A stretch of DNA of 64,000 nucleotides from assembly GCA_021442155.1 (NCBI GenBank), contig CM038223.1:36678983-36742982 (forward strand). The letters run 5' to 3'. This DNA is from Cymbidium sinense. Taxonomy: Eukaryota > Streptophyta > Magnoliopsida > Asparagales > Orchidaceae. The notes under the pieces are model-generated. The model ran no database searches. It was given only the letters and a program-made list of their open reading frames with translations, and had not been told where the DNA came from. Shown here in pieces: positions 47,759 through 59,185 of this stretch. Numbering within the stretch: the stretch's first letter is position 1; the number at the start of each line of letters is the position of its first letter. Position numbers and translations under genes: made by a program.

Positions 47759-48490
47759 TGTACACTAAAGATGTATTTTTAGTGCAAAGAATATTTGCTC
47801 GAGATCTAGGAACTTGCCATAAGAATGCTCTTAGGAGATAGGCCACAAACCCCAAGGCGTGGCACTCTGGACCTTAATAGAACTCAACAACTACCAATCG
47901 TACTAGCATCCAAAAAATCCACTTCATAGTCTTGGAAAGAACTCATTGTTCGCCATTCCTGCAAAATCAAATCCACCTAGGATGGAAGCAACTCGACTTG
48001 GAAAGACTCATTAGAAGTTGCTCACTTTATGTCATATTGTTTATCATACTTACCCCTCACTTTGCCTAGTATGGCGCATGGGGTGAGCACTTTTGATGAA
48101 GAGTCCCTCAGATGTTGCATGATAGTGACAAGATGTGCACATGCTTGTATGTGATTTGTCTTAGAATTTTTATTAATATTTTGTCGCTTGATATGTAGCT
48201 ATTTGATCCTATAAATGCAAAGCCAGATTGCACCCATGAGGGCTCTTTTTTTTTTTCTTTTTTCTTTTTTTTTGGAATTCACGCATCTTTTTTGAGATTT
48301 AGCCTGGATTGTGAAAGTGGACATTTTTATGCCAACCTTTTATTGTGATTCACTAATTTTCTTATTACTTAGCTTATCATCATAATTGTTGTGCATCTCT
48401 CATTCATACCAAGTCTCTGACCCCTCATGTTCTTAATTAGATTTGCTAGTAAGATCTGACATCACCTCATAAACATTTTTGGATTCAACA
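47759..48490 (+). repeat. 3' LTR of the Tat-like element
   Basis: Direct copy of 42481-43213, starting TGTACACTAAAG after a purine-rich tract (AGAGCAGGGAAATCGGAG). A T-rich run near 48248-48275 is the main length difference. Confidence 0.85.
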
Positions 48491-48974
48491 ATTTAAATGA
48501 ACCTTGCTAGCTCAGTTTGTTTTTTTATAGAGGATTGAGTTTATAATTGGTATCACTTGTTCATTTAAACATTCATTGTGCTATTGCCCCTGCTAATTCT
48601 ATTTTTGTATGTAAAGAATTTGGTTTGCAAGCTGATCTCGTTATTGTAGTTAATGAGCAAAACATTGCTGAGAGTTTTCATTTTGAAATGAATTTTCTTT
48701 ATAAAGGGCTTGATGGTTGTATGCTAATGGTAAAAAAAAGATGATTTTTTTTCATGAATCATGTTGTTGAATTTTTTTGATGTAGATTTGTTTGGTTTAG
48801 GAACTTAATTTAGAATGATTTTTCAATGTTTCATTAAGAGAGAGAAGTCTTGTCAACTCCAATCATAGGACACCATCCTGTATGGGTAAGGTAGCCAAGG
48901 AGATTTACATTTTTTATTTTTTATTTTTGAAAATGAAATTTTTTTCTTTTGGAAGGCTTTAGAGGTTATATATA

Positions 48975-49075
48975 AATGCGTGTGCACGCATACACACACA
49001 TATATACATATATGTATATATATATATACATACATATATGTATGTATGTATGTATACACACACACACACGCACAG

Positions 49076-49139
<64 letters not shown>
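48975..49139 (+). repeat. Compound microsatellite (TGTA/CATA, CA, TA)
   Basis: TATATACATA-type and CACACACA runs followed by about 40 bp of pure TA. Open frames through here on both strands are low-complexity artefacts. Confidence 0.95.
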
Positions 49140-49145
<6 letters not shown>

Positions 49146-50308
49146 AATATTTGGTTTTTGGCTAATCTTATAAATTCTAGTTCTTGTGAGATGGAGGGTT
49201 AGACTTGCTAAATGAGACTTACAGCTTTTTCTTATAGGCGATGTAACTTGCTCGTGAGCATGCATAAGTTAATGGGTTGAGGTTTGGTTATGGCAAAGAT
49301 TATTTGCATTTTTAAAATAGTTGTGTTTTTTTAAATACTTGCCCACTCCTCAAGAAAAAAAAATATAAATTTATGTTAAAATTATTTTTAGCCCTTGCGA
49401 CATTCTTAAACATTAGGTTTAAGCATTTAATTAGTTTGTTGGAGCACATTATTTCAATTTTTAAAATTCAAATGTACTATGGAGGACCTACATACCGATC
49501 GAGACAAATCAAATTTGAGTTGAACTTATTTTAGTCCCTGCAACATTCTTAGATCATTGATTTGAATGTTCAACAAGCAAGTTAGAGTACACACACCTCG
49601 AGATAATTTAATTTTGAGTTTCATTTATTTTAATACGTGTAATATTTTAATATGATAGATTTAAGTTTTTAATATGTTAGAGAAAATTCGGACTATTTTT
49701 GGTCATTTGATTTATTATTCACGCATTATCAGATTGATTGCATGATCAATAGAATAGAATAATGTAATACTGAGCTATCATCTCATTATGATGATTTTTA
49801 TGTGTGAGGGCATACTAGTATTCATGGGAGTTTCCTGTCACATCAAGACGTTCACATGTTGTCTTGGTGGTTGACACATGAATTGTTTAAGATATAACTT
49901 ATACAATTTGTGACACGTAGTAGCTTGGACCATTTGACTTTATTTGAAAAAGTTTCCATTCACATGGATATAGTGTTATTTTAAGAGGTATGATGGTTAG
50001 TTGTGGTCGTTCATGTGGTTGCATGGTCATTAGGGTGTGCATGTAACTTTGCATTTTGAATTCATTATTGGTCTCATTTTTGGTTCACTTACATCTGTTG
50101 GATTGGTGATTTGGTTGCAAGTGTTACAAATTAAAACCTTTTGCATGTTTTCACAATATTATCATTTTTATCTTTTTAAGATTGTAATTAAACATGGCAT
50201 GTTCCACAACGAAACAATTTTTTTGTTATAAATGTGGGCCTCTCTTTTTAGTTCATTTTTCTCTTGAGTTCGGTTAAGAAAATGTACTAGGCAAGGGGGC
50301 GTCTATCT

Positions 50309-50347
<39 letters not shown>

Positions 50348-50639
50348 GAATTACTTCCAAACAAGTATAATGCGCACCTAGAAAAATCTAAGTTTGTTGC
50401 AAGTTGATCTTACTGTTCTCCAAGATTTCTTCTGTGTACTAAGTTGAGGAGTTGGCTTTATAAACTTTTGGAATGTTCTTTGAACATTAATGCATAGTAT
50501 AAGTTGGATCCTTGGCATGCTGATTAGCTTTAATATTAACCAATCTTCAATTTTATTTTATGCATTTTGACATATCACACTTGTATACATTGCTATTATT
50601 TTGCTGGGTTTATATAAAATGTTTAGTTGTAGAAGGCCT
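49140..50639. other. Intron 8, unassigned, with a TA microsatellite
   Basis: AT-rich DNA. A (TA)n run of about 33 bp lies at 50311-50344. Nothing else recognised. Confidence 0.5.
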
Positions 50640-51640
50640 GAGGGAATGTTGTAGAGCAAGCCCACTGAGGAAGCGATCAAGGCTATAATAGACAAACATG
50701 ATCTCTGTAGGGATTGTTAAAGTTGATGATATGCTTGAGCAATACGAGGAAATGTTGAGACATTGAAGCATTTATGGTGATTTCTTAACTTGATTTTCAT
50801 GCTCCCGTCTTATGAGATCAACCCTTCCATTTATAGAGATCTTGCGAAATGGTAATGACCATCAAATTGAGGTGTGGGGACTATCTTCTATTAGAAAGAA
50901 CTATTGGCCAAGTGAGTTATAGAGTGTGTGATATTTTGCAACCAGCTATAGATGTGATCGGATCAACCAATATTCGAGACTATTGAGATGTCATTAGTTG
51001 CAATCCATTTCGTTAGAATGGTCTCAAAACTCTTCAGTAGGGCAACTTTCTAGTTATGCACACGAAAACCTTCTCCTTCGCTCGATAAATGTTATAAGCA
51101 CATAAGATTACTTTGAAGGAAGCAAGGGTATACAAAGTCATCTATGCATACTCATTCAATTTGGAGTGTATCCCTCATTGATGGATTAGAGTGATAGTTG
51201 AATTTTGGGAACACACCATTAATACCTATTTGATAGGCCCAAAAAAATGGCTATTGCATTGTGGGAGTCAAAGGGCATATTTGGTTTGCCAATCTTTGGC
51301 CGTCAAAGAATATAACTTACCCCACAAGGAACTTTTTTGTAGGAGACCCTCTGCTAAGAGAAAGATGCAAGAGGAGTTGATCTTTGCAGTAGTCTTTTCT
51401 AAAATTCTAGGCCATTATCAGCAAGTCTATATAATGTCAAGGTTATCAATGCTCTTGAGCAATCATTTCTTTGAATATTTAGATTCGTATCCATCTGATC
51501 CCATCAATTTTGATGTAAGAACATTATTTACAGAATACAACCACTTGTTGGATGGAAAGCCATTGAATCTGATCTCATCACTTTTCACGCTTCTATTGGT
51601 TGGATGGCAAGTCAAAGAATGCAACAACTTCTAACTGTAG
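50640..51640 (+). other. Possible decayed coding block of unknown type
   Basis: Slightly richer in codon-like structure than its surroundings. A 147-codon open stretch (51191-51634) reads MIVEFWEHTINTYLIGPKKW and later YLDSYPSDPINFDVRTLF, and preceding frames show protein-like pieces between stops. I recognise no domain. It could be a retrotransposon gag or host gene fragment, or chance. Confidence 0.3.
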
Positions 51641-52775
51641 ATGGTGTCACATGATCAATTCCTTTTGAAGATTTGGGTTGGGTTCACCAAGCACACATCC
51701 ATCTAATCCATCACTTTTGATGTAAGATCTTCATTTATGGAATGAATCTTTCTATTGGGCACTTTCTTATCTTTGTGGTTGATTGAAGTTATTATGTGGT
51801 CAAAGATGTGTTCATGGATTGTCATTATTCCATTCTCGTGGACTATGATGATGATGAAACATAGTCTATCTTTGATAGTTGAAATGAGGTCCTAGCATGT
51901 CAACAATATTAAATTTATTTAGTAATTGCATCGGTCTTCTCTTAATGATAGCCTAAAAGCCTATAGTGAGATTCTGCTTAAAGCAATTGTCGCTGAAAGA
52001 AAATTCAATTCTTATGTTTGGACCCAAAGATTAATGGAGAGAGAGAGAGATAGATCTCGTGCCAAACCAAAGATTGATGACTTCGAAATGGCATTCAAAA
52101 CTTGATTGGGCTAAATTCAGCTATGTTGTGTCTTCAATTTAATTTGAGTAAAGTTCTACAACTCTTTGAAAGTTATTGTTTTAATTTTTTTCTTATTTTT
52201 CCGGCTTACCTTGTTAGCAATTAATAAAACGATGATAGTATCTAACTTTACTCTTGTGAGTGGCTAGAGAATTGGGAGTACCATTGAACTTAAGAATCAC
52301 TCAAGAAATTAATTATCTTGAATAGTCTTTGATGAAAAATGGGCCATTTCCTATATTTTGATCAAAGATGAATGAAAAGGAGAGAAATATCTTGCCATAA
52401 TAAAGATTTATGTTTGAGGGATGGTCTCTATAAATATGCTTTTAAAAATTTGATCAGATAAAGTTCAATGACCCTGATCTCTTTAGCTAATCCAACGATT
52501 GATGACTCATTAATTATTCACATTTATTTGTGTATGAGGGATTTTAAGAGTGGAATGATAAAAAATATACGTGTGCATTATGAGCTTGAACGGTGTGAGG
52601 TCATCAATTGTTGTGTCATCAGGTTCGAGGAAGTCAAGCTTGACATCCTTGAACTTGGACATAGGAGATCCATTTGAGGGAGTGGATGCTTGACATATGT
52701 TGGCAGTGAAGATGAGTAGAGGAGAGTGCTCGCCATAAAGACAAAGATGACCCTCCATTGATTTTTTTTATTCGA
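51641..52775. other. Intron 8, unassigned
   Basis: AT-rich, with a GA run near 52039-52052. A near-mirror pair of open stretches at 52468-52758 lacks any domain. Confidence 0.45.
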
Positions 52776-52826
52776 TTGAAGACCACTTAGTGGGATTAAG
52801 GCTTGTTGTTGTTGTTGTTGAAGACC
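52776..52826 (+). mobile_element. 33-bp RTE tail with 9-bp target duplication
   Basis: ACTTAGTGGGATTAAGGCTT then GTTGTTGTTG (52785-52817) is just the extreme 3' end of an RTE LINE. TTGAAGACC occurs on both sides (52776-52784 and 52818-52826), although the last GTT/TTG unit makes the right boundary uncertain by a few bases. Confidence 0.75.
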
Positions 52827-52867
52827 TTTGGACTATCAATATTTGCTTTGAAGAGTTCCTCCTCTGA

Positions 52868-52940
52868 TTAAGATATTGTGTCACATCTTAAACGACCCCC
52901 CCTCCCCCCATCTCAGGGTCAGTCTGGGATGTAACATAAT
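52868..52940 (+). repeat. C-rich LTR-start-like sequence
   Basis: TGTGTCACATCTTAAACGAC, then runs of C, then CTCAGGGTCAGTCTGGGATG and TAACA. The TGTCACA...GGGATGTAACA layout resembles the start of a class of plant LTRs. No partner found. Confidence 0.35.
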
Positions 52941-53142
52941 GGGATGACTTAGTCAGATATAGTTTTCACCAATTCATCCCAACATATAAGGATTCGGGCA
53001 AGTGAAAATTAAATTTCACTAAATCATGACAAACAAATTTTTATATTTTGAATTCCTCTAATAATCACTGTATAACTTCAGTTTTTGCATTGTAGGTTGG
53101 CAATAAGTTTATTTCTACTTTCTCTTGATGACAAGCGTAGAT

Positions 53143-53327
53143 CTTCCATAACCAAGATTTAAGTACCTGGAACAAACATACATAACATTTCCCAATTTAA
53201 TTAGAGGTGTTTCGTTAAATTATGGAATTTTTCAATGGGGATTGTACTTTTTGAGGGTTCTATCTCATTGAGAGCTGGGAAATGTGATTTATGTTTGTTT
53301 TAGATACTTAAATCTTGGTTATTGGAA
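53143..53327. repeat. Foldback element with 50-bp inverted arms
   Basis: The left arm, 53143-53204 (CTTCCATAACCAAGATTTAA, GTACCTGGAACAAACATACA, TAACATTTCCCA), pairs with the right arm 53274-53327 (TGGGAAATGTGATTTATGTT, TGTTTTAGATACTTAAATCT, TGGTTATTGGAAG). The loop is about 70 bp. It ends 270 bp before exon 9. It could be a small MITE or a hairpin-forming RNA precursor; no target duplication was found. Confidence 0.8.
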
Positions 53328-53599
53328 GTATTATCATCATTGCTTTTTATATTTTCATTAATTTTTATATCTTTGATGCGGTAGAATTTCTAGGTTGTGT
53401 GATGATTGCTTCCCAACTTGGAGATCTCACATTGTATGAGTGGCAAATGTATGATGTTCTTTTGAGCAAACGATTTGTATCTTTTCAGATGTTTACTAGT
53501 TCTAAATCAACTTCTTTGCTTTTGTTTTCATTGATCTTTTTTTTTTCCTCCAATTCAAAGATGTGTGACTAGCATAGATGCTATTCATGGAATTTGCAG

Positions 53600-53823
53600 T
53601 TTGGAAAGGACAGAGCAATGGCGACCTATGGTGTTGTCCCTGCAGTTAATGTTCCTTCACCTTATGCACTCGCATCAATATCTGCTTTGAAATTTGATCA
53701 TTGTGGACATAGATTTGCTACGGCTTCATTGGATGGCACAGTATCCACCTGGCAACTTGAGGTTGGGGGAAGGAACAATGTTCATCCAACGGAATCATCC
53801 CTCTGCTTTAGTAATCATGCATC
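53600..53823 (+). CDS. Rabconnectin-3 exon 9 (WD40 blades)
   Basis: The exon begins after TTTGCAG with FGKDRAMATYGV and ends with two bases of a Ser codon before GTATGT (phase 2). It carries ALKFDHCGHRFATASLDGTV then STWQLE, a full WD40 repeat with the usual His-Gly-Asp arrangement and a WQ ending, then ESSLCFSNHAS. It joins exon 8 across a 14.3-kb intron and exon 10 across 106 bp; both joins restore family strings (IYLWEFGKD and SNHASDVAYV). Confidence 0.96.
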
Positions 53824-53929
53824 GTATGTAGCTACACAACCATAAAATATGTTTAATGCTGCCAATCTTTTGGTTCTTTTCCTGTTTAAGAGAAAATCAT
53901 GTTCATGTTCATTAAATTTATGATTACAG

Positions 53930-54063
53930 GGATGTTGCATATGTGGGCGCTAGTGGATCGATACTAGCTGCAGCTGGATGTAGCACGAATGGGCACAACA
54001 TAGTTCTATGGGATACACTGGCTCCTCCAGGCACATCTCAAGCATCACTCTTTTGCCATGATG
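53930..54063 (+). CDS. Rabconnectin-3 exon 10 (WD40 blade)
   Basis: The first base completes the Ser codon of exon 9 and the exon then reads DVAYVGASGSILAAAGCS, with NIVLWDTLAPPGTSQAS and FCHDG at its end, and stops one base into a Gly codon before GTATGT. This is another WD40 blade ending in LWD. Plant homologues continue at once with a GARSISVFDN-type string and two or three more blades to the C-terminus. No such coding block was found between 54064 and 64000 on the + strand, so the next intron exceeds 9.9 kb or the 3' end has been displaced. Confidence 0.95.
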
Positions 54064-54524
54064 GTATGTTTCTTTCAAGGGCATGTAAAAGCGTAAGGCC
54101 TATGTTAGTACTTTTCACATTACATGCTGCTGCTAAATCATAATGAAATCAGTGGGGATGTTCACATTAGAGCTTGACAAGCTAATAAAGGCTTCACAGT
54201 TTCTGTGCAACTCTAAGCACAGAAACAATACTCTATCTTAAAATTGATGATATGTTTTTTGAAATTTTAAACCATTTACCTCACTCAAAAAAAAAAGTTG
54301 TGCCCATATAACTTTTTATTTTTCTAAGGCTAAATTTCTTTAGTGATGTTGTATCTTGAGATTTGCACCATTAATTGGCAACTTGTTAAAATATATAATA
54401 GAAAAATCAAAGACTATTGAATCAGAAAGTTCTTGTATGGATACTTTTATTATTGCAGGGAAGATCAAAGGTATTGATTTACATTCTAATAGCTTGAAGC
54501 TCAAAATTTGATGGAAAAGAAACC

Positions 54525-54606
<82 letters not shown>

Positions 54607-54617
54607 CATATACATAT

Positions 54618-54648
<31 letters not shown>

Positions 54649-56280
54649 TGGGGAGGGAAGATGCTGAGATGTCAAAAAATTTTTGAAGCCTATTCCAAGG
54701 TGAGAAAAACAATTTTTCCTATCAAAATGAATATTAAGGCCATTAACCATGACCTATAATAATTGACATAACTAAAATTATTGAAATAATCTTAAATTTA
54801 TTACTAACTTATTGACATCTATAACAAAGCAACTATCCATGGCCAATAATTTTTCATCTTCAACAATTCAATAAATTGTGGTAACAAATTTCTATTTATG
54901 TTTAGTTAATTTTGGTTTTCATATGATTTTTCAGCTTTATTTATTCCATAAATAATTATTTCTTCACCTATTTATCGCAATATATATTTTTACACTGTAC
55001 AAAAGAAAAAAAAACATCAATCATAAAATCTCTTTGTTTACTCTATTTTTTTTTTCTTTCTAGTTTTCAAGATGATATCAATGGCATTATGATTCTAGTG
55101 AGGATGATTGATCCTTTAACATAGAGCTCCTTCAAGTTGATGGGTTCTTTATCAACACTAGGTGCCTATTTACATCTAATAAGAGTGGTAAAACAAATAT
55201 GAATAGTTCTCTTAGAAAGAAGAGGATGGCAACTACTATTAAGAATCTAATGGCCATGAAGCTAGCAACTCCAACATTAGCAGTCAACCTTAAAAAAATA
55301 TTTAAAATATGAAAAATTTATGATGAGGTACTGAATTGAGAAACTCTAAAGAAAATTGGTAGAGGGTTAAATTGCAATATCTCTTTTTTTTTTTTTTTTT
55401 CTAGAATCAGGTATTTGGATAACAAATCAAAGGCAACTAACTTTGTAACTTTGGAGTATCACCACAATAAATTTGATTGTTTTAGAAGTTAAATTTTTAG
55501 AACTCTATTGCAAACAAGAAGAAAATTATTACTTATATAAGAGACTTAGAGTGTTAGATGATATGATAGGAGGAGACAAATATCTTACGTAATTGCCAAT
55601 AATGCTATTGAAATTATAATGTTCAAATTGTAAATGGGTTATTATAAGAAATGGTTGGAATTTTCTATCATTTTCTCAAATGATCTAATACTTAATTTTG
55701 TGCTTTTAATGCTTAACCTAGATTATGACTTTTTATCAATCAATAAACTCATTTGATATAAACTATGTTGTGATCGCTCAAGAAAAACACATTTGAAAAT
55801 ATCTGCTATTTTTATATAATGTTAGAGAGTTTATTCTTTGTGAGACAGATTGATTTATATTTAACTAGATTTCCCCCAACATTATGTTAGGGTTTATTTA
55901 AATTTGCATTCTACTTCCTATGAGTACATGCATCCATAGTTAATCACCTCTCTTACCGTAGTAAGAGACTCGATTAAGGTTGAAAATAAATATAGATCTT
56001 TAGTATAAATCTTTGTTTAGTGGTGTGGTGTGGATTACTGTCTAAAAGAAAAATGGAGGATAGTCCCGATCAAGATCCAATGGTCCTGTCATCTTGGAAT
56101 TGCAACATCAAAAGGCTATTAGCTATAATGTCTTAGGAGTTTGATTAGCAGTCATGGGTTGCCTCGTGTCTGATATCCTGAGTAGACTAGAATTGTAATG
56201 TAGGTTTTGTTGTCCAATTGTTTGTTGAATTATTTAAGCTAAAATTAATTTATAAGTCTACTAAATAATTAAATTTTATG
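54064..56280. other. Sequence after exon 10, unassigned
   Basis: AT-rich DNA with the TA/CATA/GA microsatellite at 54528-54649. No further WD40 exon could be read on the + strand. A stretch at 56060-56095 (CGATCAAGATCCAATGGTCC then TGTCATC) weakly matches 57550-57580. Confidence 0.5.
54528..54649 (+). repeat. Compound microsatellite (TA)n-(CATA)n-(GATA)n-(GA)n
   Basis: About 65 bp of TA, then CATA units, GATA units and a GA run. Overlapping open frames on the - strand are artefacts. Confidence 0.95.
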
Positions 56281-56299
56281 AAATTTATATTACAGACGT

Positions 56300-57235
56300 A
56301 CATAAGGCTTACATCAACAAGAATGCCATTATTTGATTGATCAATAGTCTGCATTGCAGACAAACATAGGGCTTACATCTATTAAAATATCATGTTTGAT
56401 TGATTAATAGTCTCCATTGTAGACAAGCATAAGATTTTCATCTATTGGAATGCCATATTTTGATTGATTAAAGTTTGCATTGCAGACAAACATAGGGTTA
56501 CATCCATTGGAATGCCAATGTTTGGAATAAGGTTATATTTGCATGGCAAACATAAGTTAGGTTGAACTTACATCCATTGGAATATAGTATTTTGGATTAG
56601 TGTTCGCATTGCAAATAAGTGAATGGGCTTACATCCATTGGAATGCCATATTTTTAGATGTGAAGTTTATATTACAAATAACGATTGAGCTTATATCTAT
56701 TAGAATGCCATAATTCGGATAAGTTTGCAAGCCAAATTAGTGACTAGACTTACATCCCTTGGAATGCCATGATTTTAGTGAAGTTCATACGGCGAACATG
56801 TGACTGGGTTTACATCCATTGGAATGCCAAGTAGGATTGGACTTGCATCCTTTTGGAATGCCATAATTTGGATTGGTGTTCGCATGAAAAATAAGTAACT
56901 AGGCTTACATCCATTGGAAAATCAATTTGAGTGATTGAAGTCTGCCTTGCAGACATGTATATGACTTAGATCCATCGGAATGCCGTGATTTGGATTGGTG
57001 TTTATATGATGAACAAGTGATTGAGCTTACATTCATTGGAAAGCTAGTTTGAGTGATTGAAGTCTGCCTTGCAGACATGCATAGGACTTACATTCGTTGG
57101 AATGCTGTTAGATTGGGCTTAAATTCTTTTGAATGCCATAATTTGGAGAAGTTTGCATGGCGAACTAGTGACTGGTTTTACATCCCTTAGAATGCCATAA
57201 TTTGAAGAAGTTAGCATGGTGAACTAGTGACTGAA
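56300..57235 (+). repeat. Tandem array, about 60-bp period, about 16 units
   Basis: The core CTTACATCCATTGGAATGCC recurs about 16 times (near 56308, 56380, 56430, 56487, 56567, 56629, 56690, 56748, 56810, 56845, 56905, 56965, 57025, 57085, 57120, 57180), usually 58-70 bp apart with some short units. Between cores there is GTTTGCAT-GCAGACAA-TGACTGG-type sequence. Units are diverged. Not a CRISPR array: the spacers are themselves repeats. Confidence 0.9.
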
Positions 57236-58329
57236 CCTATCATTTTGATTCATGTGGGATCCGAAAATTTGCCACCGACCTCTTTTAGATGAAAAGAGTT
57301 GTTTTAGAAGGCAGATGTATAGTAGATAAGACACTACCTAAAGATTTCGTCCTCATTTTGTGAGAATTTTTTAAATCGGTTCCGTGTTTCCTATGAAACC
57401 TCATAGTTAATTACCTAATAGCGGTAGATTAAAATTTAGTCGATGAATCGTTAAATAACGAGTATATAATAGCAGTGAGTGGAGTTCAAAATTTATAAAA
57501 TTTATTATTTTAATTTAAAACTTTTGGTTGGGGGAACGATGACGCGCCCGATCTAGATCCCATGGTTCCGTCATCCCGTGTGGTGGTCACTAGTTAGTCG
57601 AGGAGGTATTGACCCCTCAGAAGGATCCTTATCAAGTTACGTCGTTCAAGTGTTCTTTTAGGTGGAGTTTGTCTGGGGATAAATATAAGTCGACCTTAGC
57701 TAACGGAGTTTTTGCCCAATCAAATACATTTTATATTTCACCAAAAGCGTTTGGAACATACTGCGGTCATGACCAGTAATGTAGTGTGCCATATCGGCAA
57801 ACCACCGATCGATCTCATCGTAACTACCATTTATGTGGTGTCATTTCAAAATCACGTGGACAGGACAATGCTCTGGGCTTAGATTATTTGAGTGTGAAGA
57901 TAGTTATGATTTGATTTGGCTTTTCAAGAAAAATTTTCTTAATTTATAGGATAAATAGTTATAGAGGTGGATTGATTTTAAGTTTTAATTTAAATAATTA
58001 ATTTTATTTCATTTATATTTTATTATTTTATTTGAATTTTGATCATTTTATGATTGATTTAGATTTGAATATATGATGATTGATTATTTGAATTTTAATA
58101 ATAATCGCTTTCGATGTTATGATTAATATCGATCTGTCTGTTTTTACTAGAGTCAGTTAAATTCATTTGTCTCAAAAGTATAATCCTTTTTGTCAACTCT
58201 AGCTTGATGATCGAGTTTGAGATTTTTCCTCTTGAGGGTTTGTGTTTTGATTGATTTGTAATATATGACACTCGTATATTATTAGCTTAAAATTTTTATA
58301 ATATCATAATCGGATTTTAAAGTTTTATT
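57236..58329. other. Unassigned, possible LTR start near 57541
   Basis: TTGGTTGGGGGAACGA at 57525-57540 resembles a polypurine tract, and the following TGACGCGCCCGATCTAGATC resembles an LTR start. The stretch to about 57900 is less AT-rich. No second LTR was confirmed. Confidence 0.35.
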
Positions 58330-59185
58330 AATCCGGACCCGGTCCTAAGACCAAACCGGAAAGTGTAGCATCTGTTCTTTCATTTTGCACATAACTTGCA
58401 TATCTTTCTAGATACTTGATCTAATGAATACTTCAACATACGTACATGTATCTGCTCTTTTAAAAATATTGTATGAATATTTAGATGACTAAGTTGAAGT
58501 AGTTGAGTTTGACATGTATGTGAAATGCAATGAGTTTTGAATATGGATTTTTTGGTTTTGTTAACGGTCAAGACCAAAGGAAGTGTATATTTTAGTTTTT
58601 TTATATTCAACTTGCATATGTTCCTAAATATCTGAACACTTAACCACACATACGAGTATCTATTTTTTTTTTAAAATCTTGTATGGACATTAAAATGTCT
58701 AAGTTGAAGTGTAGATATTAATTTGCAAGCTTGATTTTTGATATAATATTTTTGGGTTTTTTAAGCTTGGGACCCTAAGACCAGCGGGAAGTGTAGATCT
58801 TGTCAACTCTATCTTGCAGAGGATCGGATATTAATTATTTTAAGATCTATCATTCTCCAAATCTGTCAACTCTGATTGACATGTAAGATCGGGTTTAAGA
58901 CTTTTTTTTGAGATCTTGAACTTGAGAAGATACATTAACAATGATATCGATAGATTTATCTTTTATATTACACTTAAACTATATTTTATTAAGTTGAAAA
59001 TAGTATAATAGCATCATTAGATTTTTAGGTTTTGTTAACGACGGTCTAGAAGCCAAGTGTATCATTCTTTCATTTTGCATTTAGGTTATATATATTTCTC
59101 CTAAATGTTTGATCTAATGACATTTTAAAAAAACATATCTGTTCTTTTAAAGCATTGTATGGACATGAGAATGTAAGTTGAAATG
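58330..59185 (+). repeat. About 225-bp repeat, three diverged copies
   Basis: Copies at about 58330-58565, 58566-58790 and 59030-59185 share AAGACC-A-CGGAAGTGTA, TTGCATAT-TT-CTA-AT, CTTTTAAA--TTGTATGGACAT and ATGTAAGTTGAAGT. Between the second and third copies lies a block starting TGTCAACTCT, a motif also at 58192 and 58866, which suggests a longer unit of about 600 bp. Confidence 0.75.

Larger units (their letters stand above)
42481..48490 (+). mobile_element. Degenerate Tat-like Ty3/gypsy LTR retrotransposon
   Basis: Two direct repeats of about 733 bp flank 4.5 kb of interior. In order, the interior holds gag-like fragments, an archaeal-type RNase H remnant, an integrase with zinc-binding, core and C-terminal parts, a long non-coding 3' region with a 48-bp tandem array and possible antisense frames, and a purine-rich tract before the 3' LTR. 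The extra RNase H before integrase and the long tandem-repeat-bearing 3' region are features of the plant Tat lineage. Most of protease and RT is missing, so there is an internal deletion. Same orientation as the host gene, inside the 14.3-kb intron 8. Confidence 0.85.
9510..54063 (+). other. Rabconnectin-3/DMXL (RAV1-like) gene locus, partial, ten exons
   Basis: This is the span of ten linked exons of a plant Rabconnectin-3/DMXL homologue, annotated in Arabidopsis as a transducin/WD40 family protein. In yeast and animals the family (Rav1, DmX, DMXL1/2) forms the RAVE/Rabconnectin-3 complex, which helps the cytosolic V1 sector reassemble on the membrane V0 sector of the vacuolar H+-ATPase. 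The exon peptides carry family-specific strings in the expected order, and splice phases are compatible throughout, giving 3,524 coding nt with no stop. Coding sequence is about 8% of this span. The N-terminal half and the last WD40 blades are absent; plant homologues are roughly 2,500 residues, so about half the protein is seen. No sign of pseudogenisation in the visible exons. Expression and function are inferred from homology. Confidence 0.93.

Noticed and set aside
48853..49265. Overlapping ORFs on both strands
   Set aside because: Translated CA/TA microsatellite; poly-dipeptide with no coding value.
54340..54750. 136- and 77-codon ORFs on the - strand
   Set aside because: Translated TA/GA microsatellite.
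56300..57235. CRISPR-like array of short repeats with variable spacers
   Set aside because: Eukaryotic context, diverged repeats, uneven spacing, and the intervals are repeats themselves.
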